Part shown: positions 9,760-24,700 of the stretch, one piece after another
Numbering within the stretch: the stretch's first letter is position 1
Layout of the letters: each line of letters begins with the position of its first letter
NCBI RefSeq assembly: GCF_041734735.1
Contig: NC_134891.1
Location: forward strand, 12,703,069 to 12,767,068
Reading direction: 5' to 3'
Source of the DNA: Babylonia areolata
Taxonomy: Eukaryota > Mollusca > Gastropoda > Neogastropoda > Buccinidae
DNA: 64,000 bases
Notes under the pieces: model-generated
Database searches by the model: none
What the model saw: only the letters and a program-made list of their open reading frames with translations
What the model was told of the DNA's origin: nothing
Program-made: the position numbers and the translations under genes

Positions 9760-12214
9760 TGCAGAGTACATTTGTTTTTCATTACCAAACCCAGGGATTA
9801 CAGAATAGTGTTTTAAATGAGTGTAATTGATCCTCAGCTTGTGTGCATAGACACATGAAAGGTTTCAGTATCAGTAAAAATCAGTTTCCATTTCCCAAGG
9901 AGGTATGACTGCATTCTGTTCAGACAAATCCTTATATGATACACAGCACCTGTCAGGCAGATGCCAGACCAGCGGCATAACCCAACACTTTTAGTCAGGC
10001 CAAGAGTGCATGCATGTATAATTGTGTACCTATCAAGAATAGAATTCCTATGCAGAATTTTGCCAGAGGACAACCTTTTCATTGCCATGAGTTGTTTTCA
10101 GTGAGCCAAGTGCATGCTGCACATGGGACCTCGTCTCATTCATATTCTATGACTGTGGCATCTGTGAGGACAATGCCATACTTTTTTTTAAATTAGTTGA
10201 TGACTAAAGGTATTTTCAGCTGTGGATTCTTCTTTTTTTTAATTTTTTAATTTTTTTTTTACTCATATTTTGTCTTGAGCATTTTTTCTTATACATGTAG
10301 ATAATTTTATAAACCTTATTATAGCTTTTTTAATATTTTTTTAAAAATATAAATTTTAAAAATATTTTTATTAATTCTATTTTTGTTTACAATGCTGAAA
10401 TCTTAATATAACTAAACAGTACAAATACAATACATTACATTAACTTAATGCATAACAGGAAAAGAAAGTGTAACAAGACAAAGACATACACAGAAGAAGA
10501 ACATAGGGCATACATGGTGCATATTCTACATAATTTTTTGTTGTTGTCACTGTTCTGAATATGCACTTTGTTACAAACAAAACACAAAAACACTAAAACA
10601 ACAACAACAAACAAAAAAAAAAAAACAAAAACAAGCAAACAAACGTGGTCACAAATAAATGAATGAATAAATAAATAAATAAACTGAAAAAAAAAGAGAC
10701 AAACTTGGGGCACTATCGATCTTGGTATGCACAGGTAGGAAATTTCTTCATATGACTATGAGTGTCTGTACTGCACTTTTTAATCTTCTAGATAGGCAAT
10801 GTTTACACTCAAGATAAGAATTTGTATCACCACAAGGCATAGGATATTACAGGCAGAGCTTGCATAAAAATATCAACAATAAATACTAGAATAAAGTAAC
10901 GTAGGGGAAACAGAAATCAGTTTCCTTTAACTAATGCATTGTGAGACTAGTTTGACAAAGTTCGTTGGTCTTACCATAGTTTATTGTGTTTGGTATATCA
11001 CAGACAGAAAGTTTATTGAATCAAAATTTAATGAATAAAGGGACATGTCCGCATGTGAGCAGACATGCCTGCTCACCACACATATTGTATGTGTTTGATT
11101 TTTATGAATGTATATACTCTTTGTGTGTGCATAAAATGTAGGCATAGTCATAGATTTTTGTTGTTGTTGTTGTTGTATGTACTGCTTTCTGTTCATTTTT
11201 TTTTTATCAGTCCTATAAATGTAACAGTATGTTCAGCCATACCATTACAAGTTATCTGCTGGACAGGACATTACATACATGTATGCAGAACTGCCAACTT
11301 GTAAAGAAAGATTACAGAGCAGAAGAAAGAGACACAACTCAACTTTCTCTGTCACTCACATTTACCCACTTAAGAATTACAGCCACAGCATTTATTTACA
11401 CACAAAAACTCTTTATCACTAAGCACTGTATGTCCAGTTTCCTGTTTCCTTTTTTGTATCTCCTTTTCTTCTTTATTTCTTTCTTCTTCTACCTCTAGTT
11501 TTTCCTCTTCTTTCACTTTCTTTCTTCTTCTCTCCAGCCATCATTCTCTGTCTTCATTTTATCAGCTCCGAGATTGTTTCCACATCAGTAGGAATATAAT
11601 CCATTGCTTATTTTAAAATCCTTATCTCTGTCTGTCTGTCTGTCTCTCTCTATCTCTGTCTGTCTCTCTCTGTGTCTCTCTCTCTCTCTGTCTCTGTCTC
11701 TCTCTCTTCTACATTTTTCCCATCCAAAGAGCAAATCACAACATAGCTACATCACCCCTTGTAGTTCTACTTCCACTTGCTGTAAACACATCTAACTTCT
11801 CTCACACACACGTCTTCACCCACATATGGAACCACACCAACCCCAGGCACACAACAGAATAACACGTAGACATACTCAAAAGTTAATTTCTTATGAATCT
11901 ACATAGGCACATGCACATTTTCATTACACAACTGTTACATTTTGAATGTAATCTGCTAAAGTATGTTTGATTTTATGACACTGTCATAGATTTATGTACA
12001 CATCTCAGGTTGTTACTCTGAAAGAAAAATTAAAGTATATTAGTTGTATTGATTTTATTTGTGCAGGCTAAAAAAAATGGAATGATATGTTTAATTTTTA
12101 CAAATGTATTTTTTTTAAGGAATGTAAGATAAATCAGCGTGCAAGTATTGGCACTGGACATGCAGTAACTAAAGTGCATCTTTTCCATACGACATTCAGA
12201 CACAAGCCAGCAAT

Positions 12215-12261
<47 letters not shown>

Positions 12262-12722
12262 TTACTAGTGCATAAGATTTCAAATAGAAATATAACTATT
12301 ATTCTTTTACAAATTATGTAGAGTACAATGGAGGGTAATTGTCATTGTCAGCTGTGTACTGTGTACATGGTACAAAAGTTCAAAATTTCAAATGTGTGCA
12401 TCCATGTGTCAGTGTAAGTTTATTGTAATTAGAACCCCAAATGTCAGATGTTAGCATGTGTGCCATTGTAAGTCACTGTGGTCATTGTGTTTGGCCAGGT
12501 GGAGTATCAGGTGGTGAAGTTTGACCATGCAAATCGACGTGTGCAGCTGTCTCTACGAAATCAAGAGATTCTCAAGAAACTCAATGAAATTACTGGGAAC
12601 AGCCCAAGGTATAGAATGAAATCTCTCTCAATCCCCCTCCCCTATCCCTCCCCCCTATCCCCCCCCCCCATTTTCTGCATATATGCATATATATCTATGC
12701 AGACACACACACATGCAGGCAT

Positions 12723-12757
<35 letters not shown>

Positions 12758-12813
12758 CACACACATACACATACACACACACACACACAGACATATAGAC
12801 ACAAAGACACAGA

Positions 12814-12865
<52 letters not shown>

Positions 12866-12873
12866 TATAGACA

Positions 12874-12928
<55 letters not shown>

Positions 12929-15900
12929 TTTGGCATACTTTGCCGGCCAAGTACACTTAATGCCTTCAACCAACTTGAGCACAGCTCGGTTTCCATGAAC
13001 GAGACCCAACAGTGTAAAAATCTTAATCAGAGACACTAACTCAGTCACTGGAAGTGGAACAGTCCTCTGAAATGTGACCCCACTGCCCAGTTAACATTCT
13101 CCAAAGCTCACAAACCTGTTGATTTAGTTCTATGACACTTCCACAGGGCTAGAAAATCCCAGAACACAGATAACTTTGAAATTGTTATGGGGACAACAAC
13201 AACAACAACAACAAAAAGTCACTTGTCCCCCCCAAATTTCTGCTTACCCTCCCTGACTAAAGAAATGGTTTTTGAATGGAAGTACCTGTAGAGTAGACAT
13301 GATTCATCATATAGTATATATTGCAGGAAAAGAGGATCTTTGTTTCATAACTAACGGAAAGAAAAATTCAAGAAATAAACAGTCCTGCAGAGAATTTCAA
13401 GTTGGATAGATTTGTCATTTCTGTGTGAAACATCTTATTCACAGAATACACCTTGTCTCAGTGAAAAGGGAGGAGGGAAGTGTGATCAGTCTGCACTGAA
13501 GCTGACTGCTCAGTCATCCTTATAATGACAGTCTTCATCTTCTTTGTTCATGGGCTGCAACTCCCATGTTCACTCATATGTACATGAGTAGGCTTTTATG
13601 TGTATGACTGTTTTTACCCCACCATGTAGGCAGCCATACTCCATTTTGGGGATGTGCATGCTGGGTATGTTCTTGTTTCAATAACCCACCAAAAGCTGAC
13701 ATGGATTACAGTATCTTTAACGTGTGTATTTGATTTTCTGCTTGCGTATACACATGAAGGGGTTCAGGCCCAAGCAGGTCTGCATATATGTTGAACTGGG
13801 AGATCAGAAAAATCTCCACCCTTTACCCAAATCTCCACCCTTTACCCACCAGGCGCCATTACCAAGATTTGAACCGGGGACACTCACTTTGAGAATCTAA
13901 AGCTTTAACCACTTGGCTGTTGCACACATCATAATTGGTTGCCCAATGTACAAATGTAGAGAGCATTTCCACTAATCCACCAGAAAGTTTAGTTGTCCTG
14001 GCCAGTTGGACAGGTGGGTATTTCTAGCCTCGCACAAAACTGGAAGGAGGGAGGAGATTATGTGTGGTCAGGAAAACTTGTTTGAAAACACCAACCAACC
14101 AACCATCCAACCAACACTTGTTTTATATTGTAAATACCCTTTTCTTTTCATTTCTGACCACACTGACCACAAGATGATGAATATATTGTGGGAAACCTGA
14201 AAAATTTTGCAGATGTCTCTTTCCAGAGAAACAGCAGTGAAAAATCTGAAGGCAAATGGACCAGTTCCTTGGTACACAAGAATCATCCAGGCTAAGCACT
14301 GCTATGGTCCAAGTCCTCAGTTCACGAGTCACTCAGACTAAGCGGTGCCCTGGACAGAATCCTCATATCACAAGACTCACCCAGGCTAAGCGTTGCTATG
14401 GACCAGTTCCTTATTACACATGGGTCACCCAGACTAAGCGCTTCTATGGACCAGTTCCTTATTACACATGGGTCACCCAGACTAAGCGCTGCTATGGACC
14501 AGTTCCTTATTACACATGGGTCACCCAGACTAAGTGCTGCTGTGGACCAGTTCCTTATTTATTACACATGGGTCACCCAGACTAAGCGCTGCTATGGACC
14601 AGTTCCTTATTATATATAATATTACACATGGGTCACCCAGACTAAGCGCTGCTGTGGACCAGTTCCTTATTACACATGGGTCACCCAGACTAAGCGCTGC
14701 TGTGGACCAGTTCCTTATTACACATGGGTCACCCATGCTGAATTCAATGGAAAGCCAGTCAGACAGGCTTGATAGCTGAGTTGTTAGTGCATTGGACCTT
14801 CAGTCCTAGAGTTCTGGGTTCAAATCCTGATAGCTGAGTTGTTAGTGCATTGGACCTTCAGTCCTAGAGTTCTGGGTAGCTGAGTTGTTAGTGCATTGGA
14901 CCTTCAGTCCTAGAGTTCTGGGTAGCTGAGTTGTTAGTGCATTGGACTTTCAGTCCAAGAGTCCTGGGTTCAAATCCTGATAGCTGAGTTGTTAGTGTAT
15001 TGGACCTTCAGTCCTAGAGTTCTGGGTAGCTGAGTTGTTAGTGTATTGGACCTTCAGTCCTAGAGTTCTGGGTAGCTGAGTTGTTAGTGTATTGGACCTT
15101 CAGTCCTAGAGTTCTGGGTTAAAATCCTGATAGCTGAGTTGTTAGTGTATTGGACCTTCAGTCCTAGAGTTCTGGGTAGCTGAGTTGTTAGTGTATTGGA
15201 CCTTCAGTCCTAGAGTTCTGGGTTAAAATCCTGATAGCTGAGTTGTTAGTGCATTGGACCTTCAGTCCTAGAGTTCTGGGTTCAAATCCTGATAGCTGAG
15301 TTGTTAGTGCATTGGACCTTCAGTCCTAGAGTTCTGGGTTCAAATCCTGATAGCTGAGTTGTTAGTGCATTGGACCTTCAGTCCTAGAGTTCTGGGTTCA
15401 AATCCTGATAGCTGAGTTGTTAGTGCATTGGACCTTCAGTCCTAGAGTTCTGGGTTCAAATCCTGATAGCTGAGTTGTTAGTGTATTGGACCTTCAGTCC
15501 TAGAGTTCTGGGTTAAAATCCTGATAGCTGAGTTGTTAGTGTATTGAACCTTCAGTCCAAGAGTTCTGGGTTAAAATCCTGATAGCTGAGTTGTTAGTGT
15601 ATTGGACCTTCAGTCCTAGAGTTCTGGGTAGCTGAGTTGTTAGTGCATTGGACTTTCAGTCCAAGAGTCCTGGGTTCAAATCCTGATAGCTGAGTTGTTA
15701 GTGCATTGGACCTTCAGTCCTAGAGTTCTGGGTTAAAATCCTGATAGCTGAGTTGTTAGTGCATTGGACCTTCAGTCCTAGAGTTCTGGGTTAAAATCCT
15801 GATAGCTGAGTTGTTAGTGTATTGAACCTTCAGTCCAAGAGTTCTGGGTTAAAATCCTGATAGCTGAGTTGTTAGTGTATTGGACCTTCAGTCCTAGAGT

Positions 15901-18900
15901 TCTGGGTAGCTGAGTTGTTAGTGCATTGGACCTTCAGTCCAAGAGTGCTGGGTTCAAATCCTGATAGCTGAGTTGTTAGTGTATTGGACCTTCAGTCCTA
16001 GAGTTCTGGGTAGCTGAGTTGTTAGTGCATTGGACCTTCAGTCCAAGAGTGCTGGGTTCAAATCCTGATAGCTGAGTTGTTAGTGCATTGGACTTTCAGT
16101 CCTAGAGTTCTGGGTAGCTGAGTTGTTGGTGCATTGGACTTTCAGTCCTAGAGTTCTGGGTTCAAATCCTGATAGCTGAGTTGTTAGTGCATTGGACCTT
16201 CAGTCCAAGAGTCCTGGGTTCAAATCCTGATAGCTGAGTTGTTAGTGCATTGGACCTTCAGTCCTAGAGTTCTGGGTTCAAATCCTGATAGCTGAGTTGT
16301 TAGTGCATTGGACCTTCAGTCCTAGAGTTCTGGGTAGCTGAGTTGTTAGTGCATTGGACCTTCAGTCCTAGAGTTCTGGGTTCAAATCCTGATAGCTGAG
16401 TTGTTAGTGCATTGGACCTTCAGTCCTAGAGTTCTGGGTTAAAATCGTGGCTGGATCTGGTGGGTTAAGGGTGGAAATTTATCTGACCTCCCAGGTCAAT
16501 GTATTTGCAGACCTATGAGTGCTTGAACCCCCTTTGTGTATTATACGCATGCAGTATATCAAACGTGCATGTTACATTTCCTATAATCCATATCAGTATG
16601 GAGATACGAACATACCCAATGTTCACACCCTTGTAAATGGAGTATGGCCATCTACATGGCAGGGTAAGAATTGCCACACACATAAAGGCCCACTTGTAGG
16701 TTCAAGTGGTCTTTTATTTGCAGTTAATGAATGCAAAATAAAGAAAAAAGAAAAAGAGAGCCAGTCTTGGTGTCATGGACTATGGAGTAGTGGGAGCGTT
16801 GTTAATGACTGTCACTTTTGAGGGTAGAAGGAAAGGCTTGTTGTGACCTGTGACTGCTGTACCCACCACACTGCAGGTAAAAGGAAGAACCATTTGCAAG
16901 AACAAGAGCTTTGTTTTTAAGTTGCTGTCTGTGTTTTTGGGTGCTTGGGAAGCCTTGTCTTTGCACAAAATGTTTGGTAAAGAATATATATGTATACACA
17001 CATATATATGCCTTGATTTGATAACAGGAATGCACATTACTAAGAAAAAGAAAAACAACCACAAAAAACAAAACAAAAAAAAACCACCCCCAAAAAACAC
17101 AAACAAACAAAAAAGAAAAAGAAAAAGATGGCATTTACAGCGCACAAAGTGCACAAAGCCTCTTTTGATTGTCAGGAATAGATATTTGTTATCAATATTT
17201 ATCTCTTTTCTTTTAATCAGAAATTTACACATCTGTGGCGATGAGGCGATAAGTGCACCAAGCCTCCTTTGGTTGTCAGGAATAGATATTTGTTATCAAT
17301 ATTTATCTTTTTTTTTTTAATCAGAAATTTACACATCTGTGGCGATGAGGCGATGCACAGACGAATACAGCATGGTTTTGGTGCACAGATGTTTTCACTG
17401 ACGAACACATACACACACACACCTCATCTCCTTTTGTCTTTTTTCTCTCTCTTGACAGTTGTAGCTGTCATCTTGTTTGTTTCCTTTCTCTTTCCTTTCT
17501 CTGACAGTTGAGTCAGTAAGTGTTGTAGGTTCAGTGGATGTTACCCTCACCACACAATTTGTCTGTGCATTGCTGCATCTCCTTTTGTCTTTTTTCTCTC
17601 TCTTGACAGTTGAAGCTGTCATCTTGTTTGTCTCCATTCCCTTTCCTGACAGTTGAGTCAGTAAGTCTCGTAGGTTCAGTTCCTTGTTAACTGGGTGTAT
17701 GTGTATTATGAGTGGATGTTACCATCACCACACATTTGTCTGTGCATCACTGAATCTTCTTTTGTCCTTTGTCTCTCTCTGTGGACAGTTTTAGCTGTCG
17801 TCTTGTTTGTCTCCTTTCTCTTTTCTTTCTGGGGACAGTTCTAGCTGTTGTCTTGTGTGGTTGGTGAGTCAGTCAGTGTTGTTGGCTCCATTCCTTGTTA
17901 ACTGGGTGTATGTGTATGTACCAGTCTATGATTGTTCCTGTTTTGTTGTATGGTGCAGAAATACGGGGTTATAAAAATGTAGATATACTTGAAAAATTAG
18001 AATTGAAATTTTTTTTAAATGCTTGTTCAAACTGAACAGAAATACTATGACCCAAATTGCTTATGGAGAAACTGGTATTTATCCAATTAGTGTGCTAGTG
18101 AAAATGAGATTAGTTCGATTTTGGACCAGCTTAGTGATAACACAAAAAAATATTCTGGGAAAATATATTTGATATTACTTGACTTACATCGAAATGGTAT
18201 TTATTCTTCAAAATGGATGAGTTGTATCAGACAAATTTTTAATAGAAGCAGGGTATGACTGTGTTTGGGATACTCAATTCTTCTTGGAGAGGGAATCTTT
18301 CTGCAAGAATGTCAACATTGAGAGATAGTTTTCAAAATCTATGGAGACATGCTGTAGAGGCGAGTAGTAAATGTTTGTTTTATCGAAATTTCAAAAGTGG
18401 ATTTGGTAGAGAAAAATATATGTCAAATGCCTGATAATTACATTATCGATCAGTGAGATAAGATTTGAACCAGTTTAGAACAGTACCGTTGATACCAAAT
18501 ATAAAATGAAGACGGGAAAGAAGGATTGAATGGTCTGTCGTGTCAAAGGCAGCTGACAAGTCGAGAAGAGTGAGAAGGGAAATTTTTCCTGAGTCAGACG
18601 CTATCAGTAGATTGTTCAGAATGTGGAGGAGAGTGGTTTCGGTGCTGTGGTCAGTGCGATAGGCAGACTGAAATGGGTGGATGAGATTGTTGAAACAAAG
18701 GTGGTTGTTGAGCTGCTTGAGGACAGCTTTTTCAAGGAGTTTGGACATGAATGGAAGATTAGAAACTGGTTGATAGTTTTTCAAAATGTTGCGTCAAGGT
18801 TGGGTTTCTTCAGAAGAGGCCGGATGATTGCAGTTTTGAAAGTGGATGGAAACGTTCCAGTGAGAAGGGATGAGTTGACAATATTGGTGATTGGGGGAGA

Positions 18901-21740
18901 AGCTGTGAGACACACTGGGAAAAGACCGAGGCTGGTATAGGATTGAGCTCACAGGATTTTATTGTCATTTCTTTCAGGATTTCATGAACTTCTGTTTCAG
19001 TCAATGGATTAAAGGAATAGAGAAGAGTGCCGCTGAATTGAGGATCAGGATGAGCAGGTTGGAAAGACATTTGGTCTAAGATGGTACGAATATTTTGGAC
19101 TTTGTCGAAAAAGAAAGAGGAGAAGACATCGGGGAGTTCAGATAAAGTGTAGGCAGAAGGAAGAGGAGTCTTTTTTGCAGTTCCAAGAAGATTTGACATG
19201 ACAGAGTAAAGAGATTTGGAGGATGTGGCATCGAGAACTTGAGAAGAAAAGAAATTTGTCTTTGCTGATGAGATCATATGTTTGACTTTATTTATTTGTT
19301 TTCGGAATATTTGATTGTGGACTTGCAGTTTTGTTGATCGCCATCGTCTTTCCAGTTGGCGATGCTTGTGTTTTGCAAGTCGAATGTCTTGTGTGTACCA
19401 TGGGGCGGAAGGTCTGTCAGGAAGTATACGGGTAGTGGGGGGTGCATGTTCATCCAGCAGTTGAGAGAGGACAGTGTTGTAATGTGTGGATACGTCGGTG
19501 CAGGAAGAAATTTTGGAAAGACGTTCAGCAGCTTGAGAAGAAAAAGTGTTAATGTTGATGGATTTCAGGTTGCGATGAGTAACAGATTTTTTGGTTCTGG
19601 TAGGTTTTGAAATATTAAGCAAGAATATAACAGCAGAATGGTTGGAAGAAAGTTTGTCAGTACAGTCACTGACGCAACCATGGCATCAGAGTCTCGTGCG
19701 ATGAGCCAGTCCAACGTATGGCCAGATCTGTGTGTTGGTTCTGTAACGAACTGAGAGAGAGAATGAGTGGACAGAGATAGACATAGGCATTTGACATCAG
19801 TGGAAGTTTGGTTGTCGAAATGAAAATTGAAATCTCCGAGGATGATAAGTTTGCCAGAACGAAGGTTGTAGTAATCAAGTAGTGTTCAGATCTCATCGTG
19901 AAACAGAGAAGACGTTAGGTTATTTTTACGACTAGGAGGAGTACGATCGAGACAACAGAAGATGATTGAGTGACCGGGAACACTGAGAGTGACTTCTAGC
20001 ATTTCGAAGGTATCATGTGGAAAGGCGGGGTTATGGGAGAAGGAGAGGGAAGACTCCAAGATGCCTGTGTAGACGGTGGCGATGCCACCTCCACGAGACA
20101 ATCGAGGAAGTGACATAGTTTTGTATCCAGGGGGGGTCAGTTGTTTAAGTTTGGGTTCGTGACCTTGTGACTTTAACCAGGTTTTGGTAAGAAATATGAT
20201 ATCAAAGTTTTTTTCAAAAATAAAATCAGAAATATAGTCAGTCTTTTGATCAGGGCAGACATATTGAGCATTGAACAGACAGGCATGAAAGAGATCAGAG
20301 GTAAGGAGAGAGGAATCTAATGGTGAAGCAGGTGAGTCAGGCAGACAGACGGTGGAAGAAGATGGTGACTGAGCAGTGGAGGACAATGGGAAGGAAGAAA
20401 AAGGTCCGGGAGTTGAGACAGGTGTGGCAGGAGTAGGAAGCGGAGTAGAGGCTATCATGGGGGATACATTACAGTTTGGAATATTGTCATCAGAGGGGAT
20501 AATGTCACGGGAAGTAAAAATGTTAGCAGGAACACGTGTGTTGAGGTTGGAAGCAGCTCAAACAGTGCTGCATTAAGTGGATCTGTCAACACACACAGGT
20601 AACACATCAGGGGTACTGTCAGTAGTGCTGACGTCACACACAGCGGGAACAATGTCAGAGGATATGCCAGACAGGTCAGCAGATGTAACGTTGTCAGTGA
20701 CAGTGACAGCAACAGCAGGGCTGACATCGGAGACAGGAGGACGGTCAGTGCAGGGGACAGAGCCCCACAAACGGCGAAATCTGCCTGCTCTGGTTCCTCT
20801 CTTCGTTTTCGGTTTGCCTATGCCCAGGCTGATGATGCGCCGTGTTGTGTCAGTCATCGTGTAGTCTGCAGTGTTTTTGCCATGGCATTCTAAGCAAAGC
20901 TCTGATGTCATTGATGTTTACCATGGTGACAGTGGCAGTGCGAGAGCAGAGGTCGGACGGTATGAGAAGGCTGGGCACGTGAGAAATGTGCCAAAGGGCG
21001 GAGAGTATCGTAGGCAGGTCGAAGATGGTCGCTGACACGACAACGAGGGTCACGTGAACAGCATTCATATGTGCCAGTTTGTAAATGAATACACGAATAT
21101 GATGAATATAAAATATCAAATTAGTCTTAGAGCAAATGAAAATAAACAAAATTGTTCCGACCTTCGGAGTCCTGGAAACAAGACGCGCACATAGATGTAA
21201 ATAATATCCAGAACTGAGCACGATAAACAAATAAACACACACAAAAATGTAGAGACCAACGAAGTGCAGCCAGTGGGTGCAAGGGCTGATAACTCAAACC
21301 ATGTGGAAAGATTTCGAAGTAGTAATCATTAGCTGGAAATAGAAACAGGGAGACACAAAGGCATACCATGAGAGTTACGGCTTTGTAAGGTTTGCAACAT
21401 GTCTGTGATTGGGGATGAGTTTCATTTTATAATGGAATGTCCCAATTATGATCAGTTACGAAATATATATGTTCTTAAAAAATATTTGTCTCCAAAATCG
21501 GTTTTTAATTTTGGTAATATGCTCAAAGGAGGCAAAAAATCCATTTTAGCTGTAAGTAAGATGATTAGATTTGCAAATGTTGCCTAGCTGTACTTTTGGA
21601 GTTAAAAGACATTTGTGTTTTCTCAACTTTAATGTGACATTGTTGTGTATTTGGAAATGTTTGTTATGGGCATGAAAAGATTATTTTGCAGTAATCCTCC
21701 ATACTCCAGTAGGAGTGAAAGGATAATTAAAACTTGAAAC

Positions 21741-21775
<35 letters not shown>

Positions 21776-24700
21776 GTTTTTTTCCTGATCTTGGTGTGAT
21801 CTGGTTTTGGGTGCATGTTTTGTTGTGGAGAGACTTTGCCGTGTGTGTGGCGGGGTGATGGTGAGTGTTTGTGTGTTCATGTGTGGCTGCATGCCTGAGT
21901 GCGTGTTGCAGGGATGCGTTTTCTGGAGGGCATCATTGGTGGGTGGGTGGTTTCCAGTGTTCAGTTGTGTGAGTGTTTTCTGGCACGTGCTTCTGTGTGT
22001 GGGGTTTGGGGGGAGGTGCAGGTGGAGAGGAGTATTGATGGGGATGTGGGGAGTGAGGAAAGTGTGTTTACATGGTTGTGATGCACATATAATGTTGGTT
22101 TTGTTGTGGTGCGCACATGGGTAAATTGCTCATAAAAAGTGCACTACACTACACTACACTACACTACACTACAATACAGTGCAATACAGTGCAACACAAT
22201 ACAATACATATTGTGCATCCAAAGGCTCGTCATTCACCTCACACATCTCAGCTCACAGCTGAATCCAGTGCACTCAAACCATGACAAAGGTAATAAAGAA
22301 AAGAAAAGAAAAAAAGTACAATGTTAGGATATTCTGCTTCAAAGTTTGGCTTCGTGCTTTCAGAAAGATAAAAACAAAGAGATTAATTAATGAAATATGC
22401 TTTCAGAAAGATAAAAACAAAGAGATTAATTAATGAAATATAATTAACACTTTGAAGACTGATCTCATTGTTTTTAAATGTCATCTAAAGGTGTTGCAGT
22501 GTCAGGTGTGAGTTTAAAAAAAAAAAGTTTTGTGAACTCTCAAGTTTGCCACTGTATACACAATTCTTATTAATTGCATTTGCCCCTTGGCTGCCAGTAT
22601 GACAGGATAACTCATCAGTGCAGCCGTGTACACTTCACAGCCTTCGTGACGAGATAACTCGTCACTGAAATATTCAGACTTTTGCCTGGTTTGTGTTGAG
22701 TTTGTTGACAAAAACAGACAGCTTTAGCTTGGGGAATCTTTCTAGATTCTGTTGATAGCTAGGAAACCCATCTACGTCATGAGGTAGTCCTTTATTTGAA
22801 CGATTTGGTTGGGTTACTGTCTCATTGCGCGATCAGCAAAATTGCAACACTTGGATAAAGCTCTGTGATCGAGGTGCACTATAGCAACCAGATTTACTTT
22901 CTTTAGTTGATGCTCAGAAAGAATTAAAGCATCAGCTAGAAGAAAAAGACAGTGATGAAATTTTATCCGGCGATTCAATAGAAAATAAAGGGAGTGATGA
23001 AGAGACTGGCAAGACTGACGATCAGTGAGTGATGTTGTACATAGCAGACTCCGCCCACATGACTGACAGTGTGGCTGACTGAAATAGGAGCAGTGGGAGC
23101 GACATTCATGGCACTGAGCCAATGCAGGGAAAGTGTAGAGGTAGAAATAGGGTGAGGGGACTGAGAGGAACTGGACAAAGTGTAGCGCAAGTAAAAGTTT
23201 AAGTTTGAAAGCCCATTGAATACCTTTTCATCCTTACTTCAGGTGTTGAAGACAACTCCCAAGGTAGGTGAAGGACTCACTGTTACAGTTTTGTGTCTTC
23301 CATCATGATGTGTGGATCAGGGTGAGGCCCGGTACGGGATGGCCCTTACAGTTTTGTCTTCATCATGATGTATTGATCAGGGTGAGGCCCAGCGCGGGAT
23401 GGCCCAGGAGAGGAGGTCAGCAAGCTTTTGGTTCATTTTGCAGTGCAAGGGCATAGTCATCTGCAAACATCTTTCACAAGGCCTTTGAGTACTTTAGTTC
23501 TGGCTGTAAGATGACATTTCCCCATGCACACCTGTGAAAAAGTGCACGTCAAGCAGTAAGGGAAGTGATAACTGTACACAGTGGCCCAGTCAGTGCAGAA
23601 TGATAGTGTTTGAAGATAAGAATAGAGGAGCAATTGGCAGTGAGAAAAGACCAGATTTTCCGAAGAAGAAATCACCACAAAGAATGAATGTTTTCCTCGG
23701 TGGTATATAGTAGAGTTTAGCTTAATTTGTAAGGCAAAATTATAGGACAAGAAGTGGAGAAAATACACACAAAACTCAGTTACCATCTTCCATTCTCACA
23801 AAACTGGAGCAAGGTCAAGTCATGAGTATGATTGGTTGGTGACTTGCTAAGTATGAAGTTTTTAAATGGGTGGGAAAGCCATGTGTCACTGAAACTACAC
23901 ACATAATTCCCCAGCATCTGTTTTCACAATATAATTTGCTGATGATCATGTCATGGCTGGTGTATGCTGGGCAGTTGTATTGTTTCCTTAACTCTTTCAC
24001 AGCCATAGGTGACTTTTGTTGACAAGACAGTGCACCACCATAGGCGGCTTTTGTTGACATGGGGGGGGGGGGGGGGGGGGCGATTTTGATAAGACTGTTT
24101 TTCACATTGTAACAATGCTTGACAGCTCCATCCAGTTTCCTGCCAATAAAACAATGACTAACCTTTGCCCCCTGACCGAGTTTAAAGTGAACAAGTCCAT
24201 TGTGTTGTTTTGACATAAACCGAAGCCTGTGACCCGGAGCATCATTTCTAAACTATTTGGCACTGGGAGTGTTTTTCACACAGAAACTTGGCAGTGAAAG
24301 AGTTAACACAGCAAACTCTGACATGGACTTCTGGATTATTAGAGGCCATTTGATCTTTTGGATACACATGCACACTTTGCATGGTTTGACTTCGTCACAG
24401 GGCATGACAGCCTCTGCAAGGCCATCATATGAGGCACTGTCAAGCGCAGACACTGAGGAAAATGACAATGGAAGTGCCTATCTGACAGTGTGAAGGACTG
24501 GACACAGACAGACCTGACCATGCCAGATCTCATGTCATCAGCAGACCAGCTTGGAGGATGTCATCTTCCTTTGCTGTTGGATTTCCCCCATTGACCCTGG
24601 AAGTCTCGGGACTGGTGATGACGTATGAGGGGGTTCATGCACCAGCAGGTCTACACATCTGTTGAAGAGGAGATCAGAAAAATCTCCACCCTTTTAAAAA

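Noticed and set aside
12642-13048. Frames of VCVCVC or HTHTHT residues
   Set aside because: CA/TG microsatellites; the same holds for 9579-9808, 24915-25201, 28832-29093, 38802-39273, 44482-45339 and 56196-56605.
14770-16446. Cluster of tRNA genes
   Set aside because: Units have A- and B-box-like motifs but are 46-58 bp, too short for a tRNA, show no acceptor stem, and run into a SINE body. They are an amplified SINE head.
14770-16446. CRISPR-like regular repeats
   Set aside because: Repeats are directly contiguous without unique spacers, and the genome is animal.
22814-23190. Minus-strand Cys/His-rich frame
   Set aside because: No regular zinc-finger spacing; the opposite strand gives a better explanation as an acidic piggyBac-type remnant.
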